A DNA stretch of 64,000 nt. Origin: Adenophora triphylla var. japonica. Taxonomy: Eukaryota; Streptophyta; Magnoliopsida; Asterales; Campanulaceae. Below the pieces are notes generated by a model that saw nothing but the letters and a program-made list of their open reading frames with translations, was not told the origin of the DNA and ran no database searches. Position numbers and translations under genes: made by a program. The stretch lies in contig JAFEMH010002504.1 of assembly GCA_022495995.1 (NCBI GenBank), positions 1-64,000 on the forward strand, in the 5' to 3' direction. Positions 33,421 to 44,646 of the stretch are shown piece after piece. Position 1 is the first letter of the stretch. Each line of letters opens with the position of its first letter.

Positions 33421-34080
33421 TTGGCATGAACACCTTTTAAGTCTCCTTCTTTGTCAATAGGGAAGGATGCTTTGCCATGCTTGAGATATTGAAAGATCTG
33501 GTTGTACCACGGTTCATTGACGGTTTCAATCTCAATTTCACAACAATATGCGAGATTTTCTCGCCTACCGACCCTGAACGGTTTGATCGACTTTCCTTTT
33601 GGGATTTCTACCAAAGAGGCCAGAGTAGCTAGGGCATCGGCAAATCTGTTCTTGTCTCGCGGCAGGAACTGGAATGACACTTCCTTGAATTGACCGACGA
33701 GCTCTGCAATGTAAGCATGGTACTTCTGGAGACACGAATCTATAATTTTCCATTTGTTGGCGGCTTGGTTGATTATCAATTGGGAATCACCGAACACTTC
33801 TAACTCCTCCACATGTCGCTCGAGGGCAGCCTCTAGTCCAGCTATGCAAGCTTCGTACTCGGCGGCATTGTTGGTAACCGAGAAGTTCAGCTTGATAGCT
33901 ATGGGAGTATGCATGTCGTTCGGGTCTACTAGTACCATCCCGATGCCATTCCCTCTTTTGTTCACTGCTCCATCAAAGAATAACTTCCATCGATTGCCAT
34001 TTTCTATAACAAGAATCCCCTCATCTGGAAATTGGAGATCTGGTCCTCGGGCTTCTGTGCTGGGGAAGTCAGCCAACTGA
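33420..34080 (-). pseudogene. Archaeal-type RNase H of element C
   Basis: It is in frame with RT, downstream of a first RNase H. Catalytic acids are visible in LFFDGAVNK, NNAAEYEACIAGLEAAL, EVFGDSQLI and RFADALATLASL. A second, archaeal-like RNase H is diagnostic of Tat elements. The domain itself has no stop; a frameshift follows before integrase. Confidence 0.85.
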
Positions 34081-35490
34081 TCCGCCAAAGCCTGTCCTTT
34101 GATTGATTTCCGGATCACATATTTGATATCAAACTCAGCTAAAAAGAAGGTCCATTTTGCCAATCTGGTGGAGATGTTACCTCTGTCACCCTGGAACAGG
34201 TATCTGATCGGGTCCATCTTGGAAACCAGATGTACGGTGTGGGATAGCATATAGTGCTTTAGCTTTTCGACCACCCAGACCAGAGCTGCGCATGTCTTCT
34301 CGAGGGCAGAGTAATTCAACTCGCTACCTTGGAATTTGCGGCTGACGAAATAAATGGCATTCTCAATCTTTGAATCTTTCTTCTCTTGTGCTAGCATAGC
34401 CCCAGTGGCTGTGTCTGTGACCGTCAAGTATAGCAGTAAAGGCTTGCTCCCGTGAGGCGGACAAAGAATGGGAGGATTGACGAGGTAAGCTTTGATTCTC
34501 TCGAAAGCTAGTTGGCATTCCTCATTCCAAACCACTTCCTGATTCTTCTTTAGTAGCTTGAAGATCGGCTCACACATGGAGGTCAGTTGATTGACGAATC
34601 TGCTGATGTACTGTAGACGACCCATGAATCCTTTTACTTCGGAGACAGTTCTGGGCGGCTTCATTTCAATGATTGCCTTAACCTTTCTGGGATCTACTTC
34701 GATGCCGCGCTCTGTGACCATGTACCCTAGGACTTTACCTCGAATAACCCCAAAGGTGCACTTGGCTAGATTTAGTCTCATGGAGTGCTCTCGGAGTCTG
34801 TTGAAGAATTTCCTCAAATCAATGAAATGCTGTCCATCTGACCCTTTCGAGTGAATAATCATACCATCTACATACACCTCAATCTCCTTGTGGATCATGT
34901 CGTGAAACAGGGTAGTGACGGCTCTCTGATAGGTAGCCCTAGCATTCTTCAGCCCAAACGGCATTACTGTGTAACAATAAGTGCCCCAAGGAGTTGTAAA
35001 TGCTGTCTTGTCCTGATCTTCCTCAGCCATTTTGATCTGATTGTACCCCGCAAAACCATCAACGAAGGACTTGACCTCGAAGTTTACGTTTGCATCTACT
35101 AGCATATCAATGTTGGGCAAAGGGAAGTCATCTTTGGGACTAGCCTTATTGAGATCTCAGAAATTTACGCAGACCTGAACCTTTCCATTTGCTTTTGTGA
35201 CTGTTACAATGTTTGCCAACCAAGTCAGATATTCAATCACTTTGATAAAGCCCACCCGTAGGAGTTTTTCAATTTCTTCTTTCACCTGCAAGGACCACTC
35301 AGGTTTTATCCGCCTCAACTTCTGCTTGATCGGCTTAATTTCTGGATCTAGAGGTATCCGTTGCTCTACTATAGAAGTATCCAACCCAGGCATATATTTG
35401 TAGGACCAAGCAAAGACGTCCATAAACTCTTTAAGCAACTCAATCAGGGCAACCCGTTCATCTTCGGAGAAGAAGCTACCAATCTACATT
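34080..35490 (-). pseudogene. Reverse transcriptase and first RNase H of element C
   Basis: The RT starts near EIEKLLRVGFIK (35260) and contains SFVDGFAGYNQIKMAEEDQ and VMPFGLKNARATYQRA. In the active-site box the sequence is VYVDGMI (34863-34874), so the second catalytic Asp is Gly. The first RNase H follows (LLLYLTVTDTATGAMLAQE, then YSALEKTCAALVW). In-frame stops are TAG 35484-35486 and TGA 35157-35159. The TGA sits where Tat relatives have an Arg codon before DLNKASPKDDF. Confidence 0.9.
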
Positions 35491-36524
35491 TCTTTGGGTT
35501 CTTCGGCTGTTCCCAGGTTCACCGTTATCAATACCTCATCGGTAGCTTAGGCCCGGCTTTCCTTTTGCTCGCAAACCTGTTTTGAATCATTTTCTAAAAT
35601 TTGCTCATCTATTAAGTCTGCATTATATTCAATTGAATTAGGCTTAATTATTTTTAAATCTTGATGATTATTTTTTGTTAAGCGTTCAATTGTTAGATTT
35701 GCAATCACGGGATACTCAGAAAGATCGACCATTTTATTCAAAGCAAAAGGAAACACAGTGTTTACAACTCGAAGACGGTCTTTCGTCGTGAGGACGTCAG
35801 ACCGATCAGAAGACTTGAATTCAATAACAAGAGATTCAGGAGACCGACTCAAGACACGAGGAACAAATTTAGACTCAGAGGGACAAGGACGAGGCTTGAG
35901 CCCAAGCTTTCCAATCATAGTCTCCCTGTCGGCGACCGGTCCTCGGAACGAAGTCCAATTCTGTAACGGTCCCTCTGCAACAGTCTCCAACCTGTTTAGC
36001 TCCACAACTGGCTCCTTCTCGAATTCTAACATAGCCACCACCTCGCTATCAGAGGAAAAGTCAATCAAATCACTCAGCTCTTTAGCAACAATCACCCCTT
36101 CTGTAGGTACTTCTGTCAAAAGCATACCATCCCCAGGCTCTGACAGCCCCTGCTCTTTAAACAAATCTGCCAAATCATCATCAATGTCCACAGGGTCAGC
36201 ACCGCGGATCTTGCATATTTTAGGTTTGTCCAGAGCGAGCTTCTCAAACTGATTCACATAATCAGGTCCCCATAAGTGGTAGCTGTTCTCGTAAGAGGCG
36301 GTGACACCTGGCCTTTTGGGCAAGCTATTAAACATTTCCTTCACCGGGTTTTGGCTGCTGGCAAACCTCCGAATTGTCTTCATTCTTTCTTTCGTTTGGC
36401 TCAACCTCGGTTCTGGGCAAATGAACATATCTCCATCTTCTTTGACAAAATGCTTGTTCAAAGACCAACTGTACGGGCGCATTTCAGGCCTCTTGTACCT
36501 CTTACCAGCCGCTGAGGTCATCTT
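35490..36524 (-). pseudogene. Linker between protease and RT of element C
   Basis: 324 open codons between stops TAA 36525-36527 and TAA 35547-35549, in the same frame as protease and RT. An acidic central part (VDIDDDLADLFKEQGLSEPGDGMLL) and a FDYSE-like region typical of long Tat spacers are present. No enzyme motif is seen. Tat polyproteins are known to have long poorly conserved linkers here. Confidence 0.7.
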
Positions 36525-37367
36525 TTATTTAAAAGCTTCAGTCTTGTCGTACACTTTATCTTCTCTAGTCACGGCATATCCCAGTCCTTGTTTGTTTCTC
36601 TTGGCTTCTGGCAACACAAGCCTACACGGTCCTTGTTGGCGTTTTCCCAGCCCCAGACCAGGGATATAACTCATACCTCTCATCATTTTCAACACAGGGG
36701 GGATCTTGTCTGAAGATGTTGTCAAGTCTAAGGTGCAGACCTGCCCTGTAGGTTTCTCAATTGTGAATCCACTGAGCATCGGATTCTCTTGGTCGAGCTT
36801 GATTTCCATCACTGGTAAGGTATTTGTGCTGGTTTCCCCGATCATGACGCTATCACCGTAAATGGTTGTCAGCACTCCTTCTTGCACAAACTTTAAACAC
36901 TGGTGGAGAGTGGAGGCTACCGCTCCAATTTCATGAATCCAAGGTCTGCCCAATAATGCTGAAAATGTGACCGGAATGTCGATAACTTGGAATTCTACCA
37001 TCATCTCCTTGCCCCCAAACATCAAATTCAGAGAGACTATCCCTAACACCGCCCTAGATGTCGAATAGTAGGCCTTTATGGTTTGATTGGATGGTTTAAG
37101 GTTCTGCGCATTAATGTCTAACATACTCATCATTTTAGCAGAGAGCACATTCATAGCTGACCCATTGTCTACCAACACATGGGGAATCCGCCGTCCTTCC
37201 AGGGGCACCGTGATGTGTAGAGACTCATTATGCTTCGCACCATAAGCAGGCAGGTCAAGATCTGTAAAAGTAATGATGTTCCCATACTGCGCAGTTCCAA
37301 TCAGCTGACAGGCCTCGTCTGGGGTAGCGTCGACAGACACTTTCGTTTTGGACAGGGCCTCTTCCAA
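36525..37367 (-). pseudogene. Aspartic protease and G-patch of element C
   Basis: The active-site segment is HVLVDNGSAMNVLS, with Asn at the position that is Thr or Ser in most retropepsins. Next come EFQVIDIPVTFSALLGRPWIH and a glycine-rich G-patch (MSYIPGLGLGKRQQGP, ending KQGLGYAV). The G-patch is thought to bind nucleic acid. Open over 280 codons; the stop at 36525 is in the same frame as the following linker. Confidence 0.85.
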
Positions 37368-37466
37368 CTTTAACTTGTGAGGGTAAGAGGATGTGAGCAG
37401 AGACCATAAGGAAATATCGGGTTGTGTTCTCTTTAACTGCGTTAGGATCGGGTCTTCCTGGACTTC

Positions 37467-40052
37467 TTAATCTCTCGCCGGTCTGTAGGGATTCTGAGAG
37501 GACTGAGGATTAGAGACCGCAACTGCTTTACCTTTCTCGGACGGATCTGAATTATTCACTCCCAACATTCTCCCTGAACGAGTCAACAGATTAACTTCTT
37601 GATGATTATCAACCACAAATTCCTTACTGGCCTCCTTGAGCTCTGTTAATGTGAGCGGAACAGGGCGAGTACTGTATGGCCAAGCCGCTTGTCTTATCTC
37701 ATTTACGGACAAAGGCGCTTCCCAGTTAGCCGCCATCCTGAGCTCCTCCAAAGAGATTGGGGATTCTCTAGGAGCCATGGAGGATATAGTGTTAACAATC
37801 AAGCGCTCTTCATAATCATCAAATTCAACAGCATTATTCAAATCATGTAAGTCATCAAGATAGAAAACATAGAAGAAGTTATCTTCCATTTCATTAGAAT
37901 GAGGGATTACATCAGTCACAACCTTATTACAACCATTGCTAACATTTCCATCTACGGATTCCCCAAACTCTATTACATTAACAAAATAATCTTGCCCGAA
38001 GTCGATAAGATTCACATTGTTACTTGGTAGAGGATTGCTGACAACATTCGGGCGAGGAGATTTCTCGATCTTCTTGTCATCTACGAGCCCTTGAATAATC
38101 TTTTTGAGGGTTATGCAGGAATTTGTGGTGTGCCCTGGGAACTGTTGAAATCGACAGTATTTGCTAGCATCGACATGGGGATTAGGACGGGCAGGACTGT
38201 AATTCTCTAGTGGCTTGATCATACCAGTCCAAAGCAAGCCGTTGAAAACTTCCTCTGTCGACATGCCCAAATCATCAAATCTCGGCTGCGGCTTAGGCTG
38301 AAATCTCACTGAATTCTGCACATTACTACCTCCTCTTTGTAGATTGTTAATGCTGCTGTCTTTGGTCACTTCTCTTCCCCTCGGTGCCATTGCTGAAGCA
38401 GGGTTGGGTGCTCGGTATCGGTATCCTCCACTACTGTTGCTACCACTGGCATTCACGTTCGGGGTTTGATTGAACAATCTATTTTCACTTCTAGCTCCCA
38501 TACCAACCATCTCTCGCAGATCTGGATACCAACCTTTCCCGATGGCTTCTCTGAGCACTGGCTTAACACATGACAAGAAAATGTCTTTTTGGTCCTGGAG
38601 GGGTATTGGCTCTGATAGCTCATTAAGCTTGGCATTCCACCGTTTATAGAATTCTGTAATTGACTCATCAGTCTTCTGGATAGTCCCCACTAAATCATCC
38701 CGGGTGGTACGCCACTCCAAATTGCCTTTCTACTTTTCCAAAAAGGTCTCCATGATCTGGCTCCAGGTGGAGCGGCATTCTTGTTTCAAAGCCAAAAACC
38801 ATGTGAGCGCTGATCCCTTCAAAGTCAGATGGAAGTGGGATGCCATAAACTCGGGCGTGCAGCCCATTGCACCCATTGTCATAACATAAGTATCTATATG
38901 AGTTTTCGGGCAATCAGTACCATCGAAATCCATTTTGGGCATTTTAAACTTGTGCGGCAAAGGCGTTACTTGAGCTGGGTCCACAACCTTGAGACCTCTA
39001 GAACCCATGGTCAATTTGTCGATCTGCTGTTGCATCTGCTTTAATAAGGCTGTTACTTCTGGCGTCAATCCTGAAATCTGGGGGATAGCGGGAGCCACTG
39101 TTGATGAAGGCACGGGGAACTCCGAACTGGATCTAACGGGCAAAGCTGTTGATGGGAGACCAAAAGTACTGGGGATTCCAATATTACTGTCCAACAAGCT
39201 GACCGAGCTAGGGATCCTGTTCCCATACATATCATAACCGTTAAACTGCACACTGGGGTTCTGGGGACTGAATTGCGCTGACTGACTTCCGAACTGACCA
39301 AGAGTAGAAAATCCTGTACTGACGCAAGGAGCCGAATACGGGGTAGATCCATACAAATGTTGAGTAAGAGGGGAACATACTGTGGGCTGAGAAAAACTGC
39401 CTTGGGTCTGAAACTGCTGGTACCTCGGAACATTGTCTTGACAAATCTAATACCCTGAAAGACGGTATTGACCATTCTGCTGCACATTAGGTGACCACCA
39501 CAAAGCGTCGAATATACCACTGGGAATCCTGGGGTTGGGGATAACACCTTGGCGAGATCCATGCGAAAGCGTGATCTTTGGGACATTGGGAGTTGGAGAG
39601 GCAGTGAGATCAAAGAAATTTGTTGCTTGACCGCCATTCTTGCTAACACCTCCCTGAATAACTTGGTTATACCCTTGAGAGGATGGAGGAATGAGCCTTC
39701 CCTGGTCACTGACAAACATTCCCGGAGATGACAGTTGCTCGGGGTGCGGGGCATAGCTTATTGGAGGAGGCATTGCATTGTAACTGGGCTGAGTAGGCTG
39801 GGCAGGTGAAGCGGATCCAATCTCATTGTGGCTGTCTTCTGTGATCTCCTCATAAGAACCGTCCTCCCGACGAAGTACTGCAATCCCTTTGGCTCTCATG
39901 GCCTCAACAAAGCGGTTATGAGCTTCTTCCTCACGGGCCTTGGCATTCTGAGCCAATAGACAGGCCTCACGTTCTCGGGCTAGAGCAGCTTCCAACGTTA
40001 CCCTTAATTCTTCTGTGGTCATATCGTTCAAACTTGGCTGACCCATTGTCAC
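37467..40052 (-). pseudogene. Gag of element C
   Basis: The start is MTMGQPSLNDMTTEELR at 40052, followed by an N-terminal coiled-coil-like stretch (LEAALAREREACLLAQNAKA) and a proline/serine-rich spacer. The capsid domain around 38900-38600 contains FDGTDCPKTHIDTYV, then FHLTLKGSALTWFLALKQ. A knuckle CRFQQFPGHTTNSC follows near 38150, where the usual second ligand is Gln. Two TAG codons (39447-39449, 38730-38732) interrupt the single frame, and a TAA (37467-37469) separates it from protease. Confidence 0.85.
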
Positions 40053-41102
40053 TGAGCCTCCGACGGATTTGAGCGAGAAAAATACATCTCCGTTCCTGCC
40101 ATATCGATTCTACACCGCTGAAAGCTGCTTGAACTGGCGAACACGAACTAAACGAGCTCCTGGGACAGATGAACGGGTCCAACTCGCCGTAACTGCAGGG
40201 GTAGAGACGGGTTTATAAGGTTTTGAAGGGAAATTTTGAGGAACGAGAGAGGGAAAGGAACGGGACAGACTCGCACAGACAAATTTATTTATCTTCAAGT
40301 ATAAATTAGTGTCTTAAATCCTAAATACGGTTGGAAAAGGAGAAGCCTTTATTCATACTAACTATACCTCAGGGAAACCTAGGGTCACAACGTTCAAATT
40401 ACACTAAATGCCTTGCTTTGAAATATATAATAGGTAATGATACCTAACCAAATCCTAACATCATTATGGAACGGAGAGGTTGTCCAAATTTCTAGGGAAA
40501 TTTGGGCAGCATAACGGGTCTTTTCGAAGAATTTCGAAGAAAAATCTGGCATGACCTCTCGTCGGTGCACGTTGAAAATGCGGCATGATCTCTCATTTAG
40601 AACACGCCACGAGAGTGACATGTCCTCACGTGAAATCAGGTTGCATTCGGTAACATGCCCACAAGATGTGAGGTTTTGGGGGAAGGTATAAGGACCTACG
40701 ATATGTTTCAAAAACAATTCATTTTGTTGTGATAAAAACATTGTATCAAAAACCAATCGTGGGTAAGGTTTAAGTGTGGTGCCACCTATAACGCACTAGG
40801 GGGTTAGGTTTGATTTCAGGCGCTCAAGCGTAGGCGAATTTCATGGCCGTCCGCGATGCCGTCAATCGCACCCAAGGGTTCTAAGTCTAAGTGATGTAGT
40901 GTGCGGATGACTATATTCTTTTATTTACAAAAAACAAGATTTTTTTATATATTTTTATTTTTGAAAAAGAAAAAAGAAAACACACACACACCCTCACAGG
41001 AGATACAAGGAACAACAATCAACTGAGCCACATTCGATCCAAGGGACTGCCCTCAAACCAGCCTTCTGAGCATCTGTTTCAGTGGCCACTCCTTTTCGCG
41101 TG
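40053..41102 (-). other. Leader of element C, gag-proximal part
   Basis: No coding motif. The sequence continues across solo LTR H. A CA-rich tract near 40980 and an AT-rich stretch at 40915-40980 are the only features. Confidence 0.5.
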
Positions 41103-42159
41103 TGTAGCGTTGTGAGAAAATTTTTATCTTTTCATCTTTCGAGTCGCCACCTATATTATTCGCTTGGAAACATAGGAAAACCATTTTGAAAGAGATTTGG
41201 GTTCGGGGCTTAGGTTATGGAATGGGTAGGTCAAGGAGCATCCATTCCACCCAATCCGGAGATTGGTCTTGCTAAAGAAAAGAGAGGTTTTCAATCTTTA
41301 CAATAAATAATTAAAGAAAACAAGTAAACCCTAATCAATTTCTTGATTAGGAATGTCGGATTGTATGCTTTGAGATCGCCTCCATTGACTGAAGGGACTC
41401 TAGGCCAATCCTTTTGATGGGATTACACTACTCTAAAATCAATAGAGGGGTTGAGAAGAGAAACGAAAGTTAAAGGATGATTACCTTTTGAGGAGAGATT
41501 CGAACAGAGTTTCGACTCAAGTTTAGAGTTGAAACTTGATACGGACAGAGCTTCGCCTCGATCCTTAATTTGGATCTTGATGCGGACGGAGCTTCGCCTT
41601 GGTCCCTTGATTCGGGCTTCGATGTTTGTTAATCAACAAGGTTGATGAACAAACTTTGGGAGTTATTTTGTGAGTGATTTGAAGGAGTCTTTCGTGGAAA
41701 GAAACCAACAAATTTGTGTGTTGTGTATTTTCTTGATCAAGGATCAGAATCGTCGACCCCCGAAACACTGAAAGTCATCTAGTATTTATAGGAGGTTGGA
41801 GAGGTGAAGGTGGAGAGGTAAAATCCCCTAGGAAGGTTCCAGAACTCAGTTCTGATTGGATACCTGAATTGATAAGGTTTTATCCAAAAAGAGAGTTTGA
41901 AACGGAGAAGGAGAGTGATTTCTGCATATCCTGTCGAGGGGATATCTCGCGCGAGATATGATATCTCGTGCGAGATAACTAGTCTGATGACTATTTTGTC
42001 CTCTTCAGTTGTTCCGTTAGTCAATTAGGTCTAAAACTAATGAGATTAGTTAGAAACTTAATGAAACATGACGAAACTGATATGCTTTCATCAAAACACA
42101 AAAGAGAGATGAAGGGTAGTGTAATCATGTAATTATGAGTTCAGAATGGGGTGTCTACA
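41103..42159 (-). mobile_element. Solo LTR H (Tat-type) with 5 bp duplication
   Basis: 1057 bp bounded by TGTAGCG and GTGTCTACA on the plus strand, flanked by GCGTG on both sides (41098-41102, 42160-42164). A TCGAGTCGCCACC block and GGGTTCGGGGCTTAGGTTA near its minus-strand 3' end mark it as a Tat LTR. TATA is on the minus strand at 41783-41790. It has no primer site or internal sequence, so it is a remnant of LTR-LTR recombination inside the leader of element C. Confidence 0.85.
41942..41977 (-). promoter_or_regulatory. Twin palindromes in U3 of solo LTR H
   Basis: ATATCTCGCGCGAGATAT (41942-41959) is a perfect 18 bp palindrome. Next to it TATCTCG/CGAGATA arms flank TG (41962-41977). They lie 150-190 bases upstream of the TATA box. 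Confidence 0.75.
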
Positions 42160-42455
42160 GCGTGACACATGACATCAAGAGACAAAGATGTCGCACGACC
42201 TGGATGGTCACTGAACCAACACTCTGCAACCATCAAATCAGCCCCTGCCTCTCCATGGCAAGAACAAAGCAAGAATATCTAATGCACAACACAATGACCA
42301 CAAAGCACATAAGGCTCACAAGTCTCATAATCAACAAAATGCATGAACCACAAATGATTATCAAAGATGCAAAAAAAAATGGATGTATTGGATGTTTAAT
42401 TTAATGAAAGCTTGACCCACTTAACATTTGAAAAAATAGGTTTTCAAAGTGCTTA

Positions 42456-42473
42456 TCCCCAGCGGAGTCGCCA
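42456..42473 (-). promoter_or_regulatory. tRNA-Arg primer binding site of element C
   Basis: The plus strand TCCCCAGCGGAGTCGCCA equals the tRNA-Arg 3' end. It is one base from the 5' LTR. The same site is used by element B. Confidence 0.9.
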
Positions 42474-42474
42474 C

Positions 42475-43891
42475 TGAATGTGCGCTCGCCCTTCGCAAAA
42501 TTTTTGGGTTTCACGGTGAAAGAGTAAGAAGAGAGTCGCCACGCCATGCTTAAGAGGTGCACTTTGAAAAACCTATGAAAAGAGAACGGGTTCGGGGGTC
42601 AGGTTACGTGTTGGGAAGAACCGAGAGTTCACCCAACACGCCTCGTCCGTAGACGAGTCTTTCGATTAAACATTCAAGCAAATCCAAAAGTGTGTGCAAA
42701 TGTTGACAATAAACAAGTGTGGTAAACATGCATTTTATTAATTTGAATCGAGACTTACAACTTGTGAGCCCATTATTTAGGGAGGCCACATCCCTACTAC
42801 AACAATCTAAAACAAATTACAAAGGGAAAAGGTTTCTGCAGACAGGCACGATATGTCGCATGACACATGACACAGGTGACCAGATGTGTCGCGTGACACA
42901 GGATCACCTATGAACAATATGTCGCGTGACATACAGAGGCCATCTGCAGAAACTTACACAATGAATACCAGAATCAACAACAACTAACACAGATCTAATT
43001 AATTGACCAGATTAGATACGAAATACAGAAATAACAACAAATCGACACCGGGAGTGTGGATATGGGTAGATCCACACCCCCTTGGGTTTTAAACACCAAA
43101 TTCAAGCAAGTATTCAACAATAATAGCTCAATTACACAGATTAAACAAGTTAAACAGAGAGATTGCGATTGGGATTCAGTAATCTAGATAGATAGAGTCT
43201 GATTACTGAATCCTAACAGAATTAAACAATAGAATTATGAAGAATTGAGTAGAAGGAAGAGAGAAGAGGGAGTTTGAGATTTGTTACCCTTGTTGCTTCC
43301 ACGAGTTCTGTATCAAGTTAGATACAGAACCCTTCAATTTTCTTCACGGTCTTGGGGGGCCTGAGAGAATTGGTGCAAAGGATCCAAGTGGTTTGGTTTA
43401 GAAGATGGGTTTGAATTGGAGGGAATTGGGTAGGTTGAAGGTAGGAGAGAGAGAGAATTGTGTTTGGGGGGCTTTGTTACGACGCAATTCCTGCAGAGTA
43501 ACAGTAGGCTGAAGTTGGGATCCATTTCTGAGAGGGGGAGGGTCTTACTTATAGGCTGCAGTTAGTGGTCACCTTGTGTCGCACGACTATACGCAACCAC
43601 TTTCCATGCCCCGACTTGTCACGTGACACAAGGTGGCCTCAACCATTTTTGGCGCCAAAACCAGTTTCCGGAACATTCAGGCCTAAATACCTAAAAAGTC
43701 CAAAAAGGTTTATTCCCAACAGGTCCCTTGGCATGAGCAAGGTACCAAAAGGTACTTCCTTCGCAGGAAACTTTTGAAATGTTTCCGGAAGTCTCGGGAT
43801 AGGCCGGGTATTTACCAAAACGCCCCTTAATGCAGTTTTATGATATTAAAATGCATCTAAAAGGATTGCGAATTGGATTGGCATACTTACA
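42475..43891 (-). repeat. 5' LTR of element C
   Basis: 1417 bp, near-identical to the 3' LTR. A small indel near 43340 and scattered transitions distinguish them. It carries the palindromic G-box variant TGTCACGTGACA at 43617-43628, upstream of a TATA-like site near 43546-43554 that is one base weaker (CTTATAAG context) than in the 3' LTR. Confidence 0.93.
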
Positions 43892-43896
43892 GGATC

Positions 43897-44370
43897 CCTT
43901 GGGTTTCTCTCGGGACTTATGCACAGGAGTTACTACCTCATCCTCATCATCAAGTATAATCGGAGAAGCTTCAGTCCCTTCAAGGTCTCCAACAAGATTC
44001 TTAACAGCTACATCCTCAATAATTGGATTTGCAGGAGCCTCCGGTTCTACTGGATTCTTTCTCTTAGTATTGGCTGCCTTCAGATCCTGCAACTCATAAT
44101 AATATCCATAAGCTGGTTCTCTAACCTTATCAGCACATTCTTCTGTCTTGACTAACTCTTCCTTGGTTTTCATCAACTCATGTAGTGCCTCTTCTAGGTC
44201 AACACTCACATGTGCAGCTTCCACTTCAGATTTAATCCTCAATCTCTGTTCTCTTCTAGCAGTTTCCCTATACTCTCGGTCCTCCACTCGTACCCATTGA
44301 TCTTCATCAATCTTCCTCGTGTTGGTTTAGACTTGATAATCTTGCTCCAAACTTCACTAGTAGCTTCCAT
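43897..44370 (-). pseudogene. Extra upstream ORF of element D (N-terminal and middle part)
   Basis: A candidate Met at 44368-44370 begins MEATSEVWSKIIKSK. A frame change near 44320 leads to a long open frame from 44287 with a charged helical stretch (VDLEEALHELMKTKEELVK) and an acidic SPIILDDEDEVV segment that resembles a SUMO-interacting motif. It then runs into the element C junction. The frame continues at 26921 to an AT-hook end. It lies between primer site and gag, about 500 bases upstream of gag. Function unknown; extra ORFs upstream of gag have been reported in plant Ty3/gypsy elements. Confidence 0.6.
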
Positions 44371-44632
44371 TTCCTACAATAAAAGGATCCACTCATCAGT
44401 ATCTCGTAAAACCTCAAAATACAAAAATAGTAAATCGTAAGCCATAATTGCATATCCCAAAGATAAGTTCTCTATATTCCCAAGTAAATTCTTAGTTACA
44501 CTCCTAGAGAAATCTAATCCCAAAATTTTCCATCCCCAAAATAAATTTCTAGGTAGACCCAATCATAGTTAAGAACTACATTCTTCAATAATCCTTAACA
44601 ATCTAAGTTCTCCCATGTGACCTAAAGTCATT

Positions 44633-44644
44633 GCTCTGATACCA
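44633..44644 (-). promoter_or_regulatory. tRNA-iMet primer binding site of element D
   Basis: The minus strand TGGTATCAGAGC matches the complement of the plant initiator tRNA-Met 3' end. It lies two bases from the LTR. Confidence 0.9.
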
Positions 44645-44646
44645 AC

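Larger units (their letters stand above)
26922..43891 (-). mobile_element. Element C: full-length Tat-lineage Ty3/gypsy element
   Basis: LTRs of 1419 and 1417 bp bound about 14.1 kb of internal sequence. The 5 bp duplication GGATC is present on both sides (26917-26921, 43892-43896). Minus-strand order is 5' LTR, tRNA-Arg primer site, leader with solo LTR H, gag, protease with G-patch, RT, RNase H, archaeal-type RNase H, integrase, antisense ORF, tandem arrays, polypurine tract, 3' LTR. The LTRs differ by 3 transitions in the first 200 bases I compared, so the insertion is fairly recent. The polyprotein frame is nevertheless broken many times. Confidence 0.92.
17725..44646 (-). mobile_element. 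Element D: Tekay-type chromovirus (Ty3/gypsy), split by element C
   Basis: Minus-strand order is 5' LTR (44647 rightward), tRNA-iMet primer site, extra ORF, hairpin array, gag, protease, RT, RNase H, integrase with C-terminal chromodomain, polypurine tract and 3' LTR. The chromodomain after integrase and the iMet primer site indicate a chromovirus of the Tekay/Del type. Element C (26922-43891) lies inside, flanked by GGATC. Many stops and frameshifts show it is dead. Confidence 0.8.
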
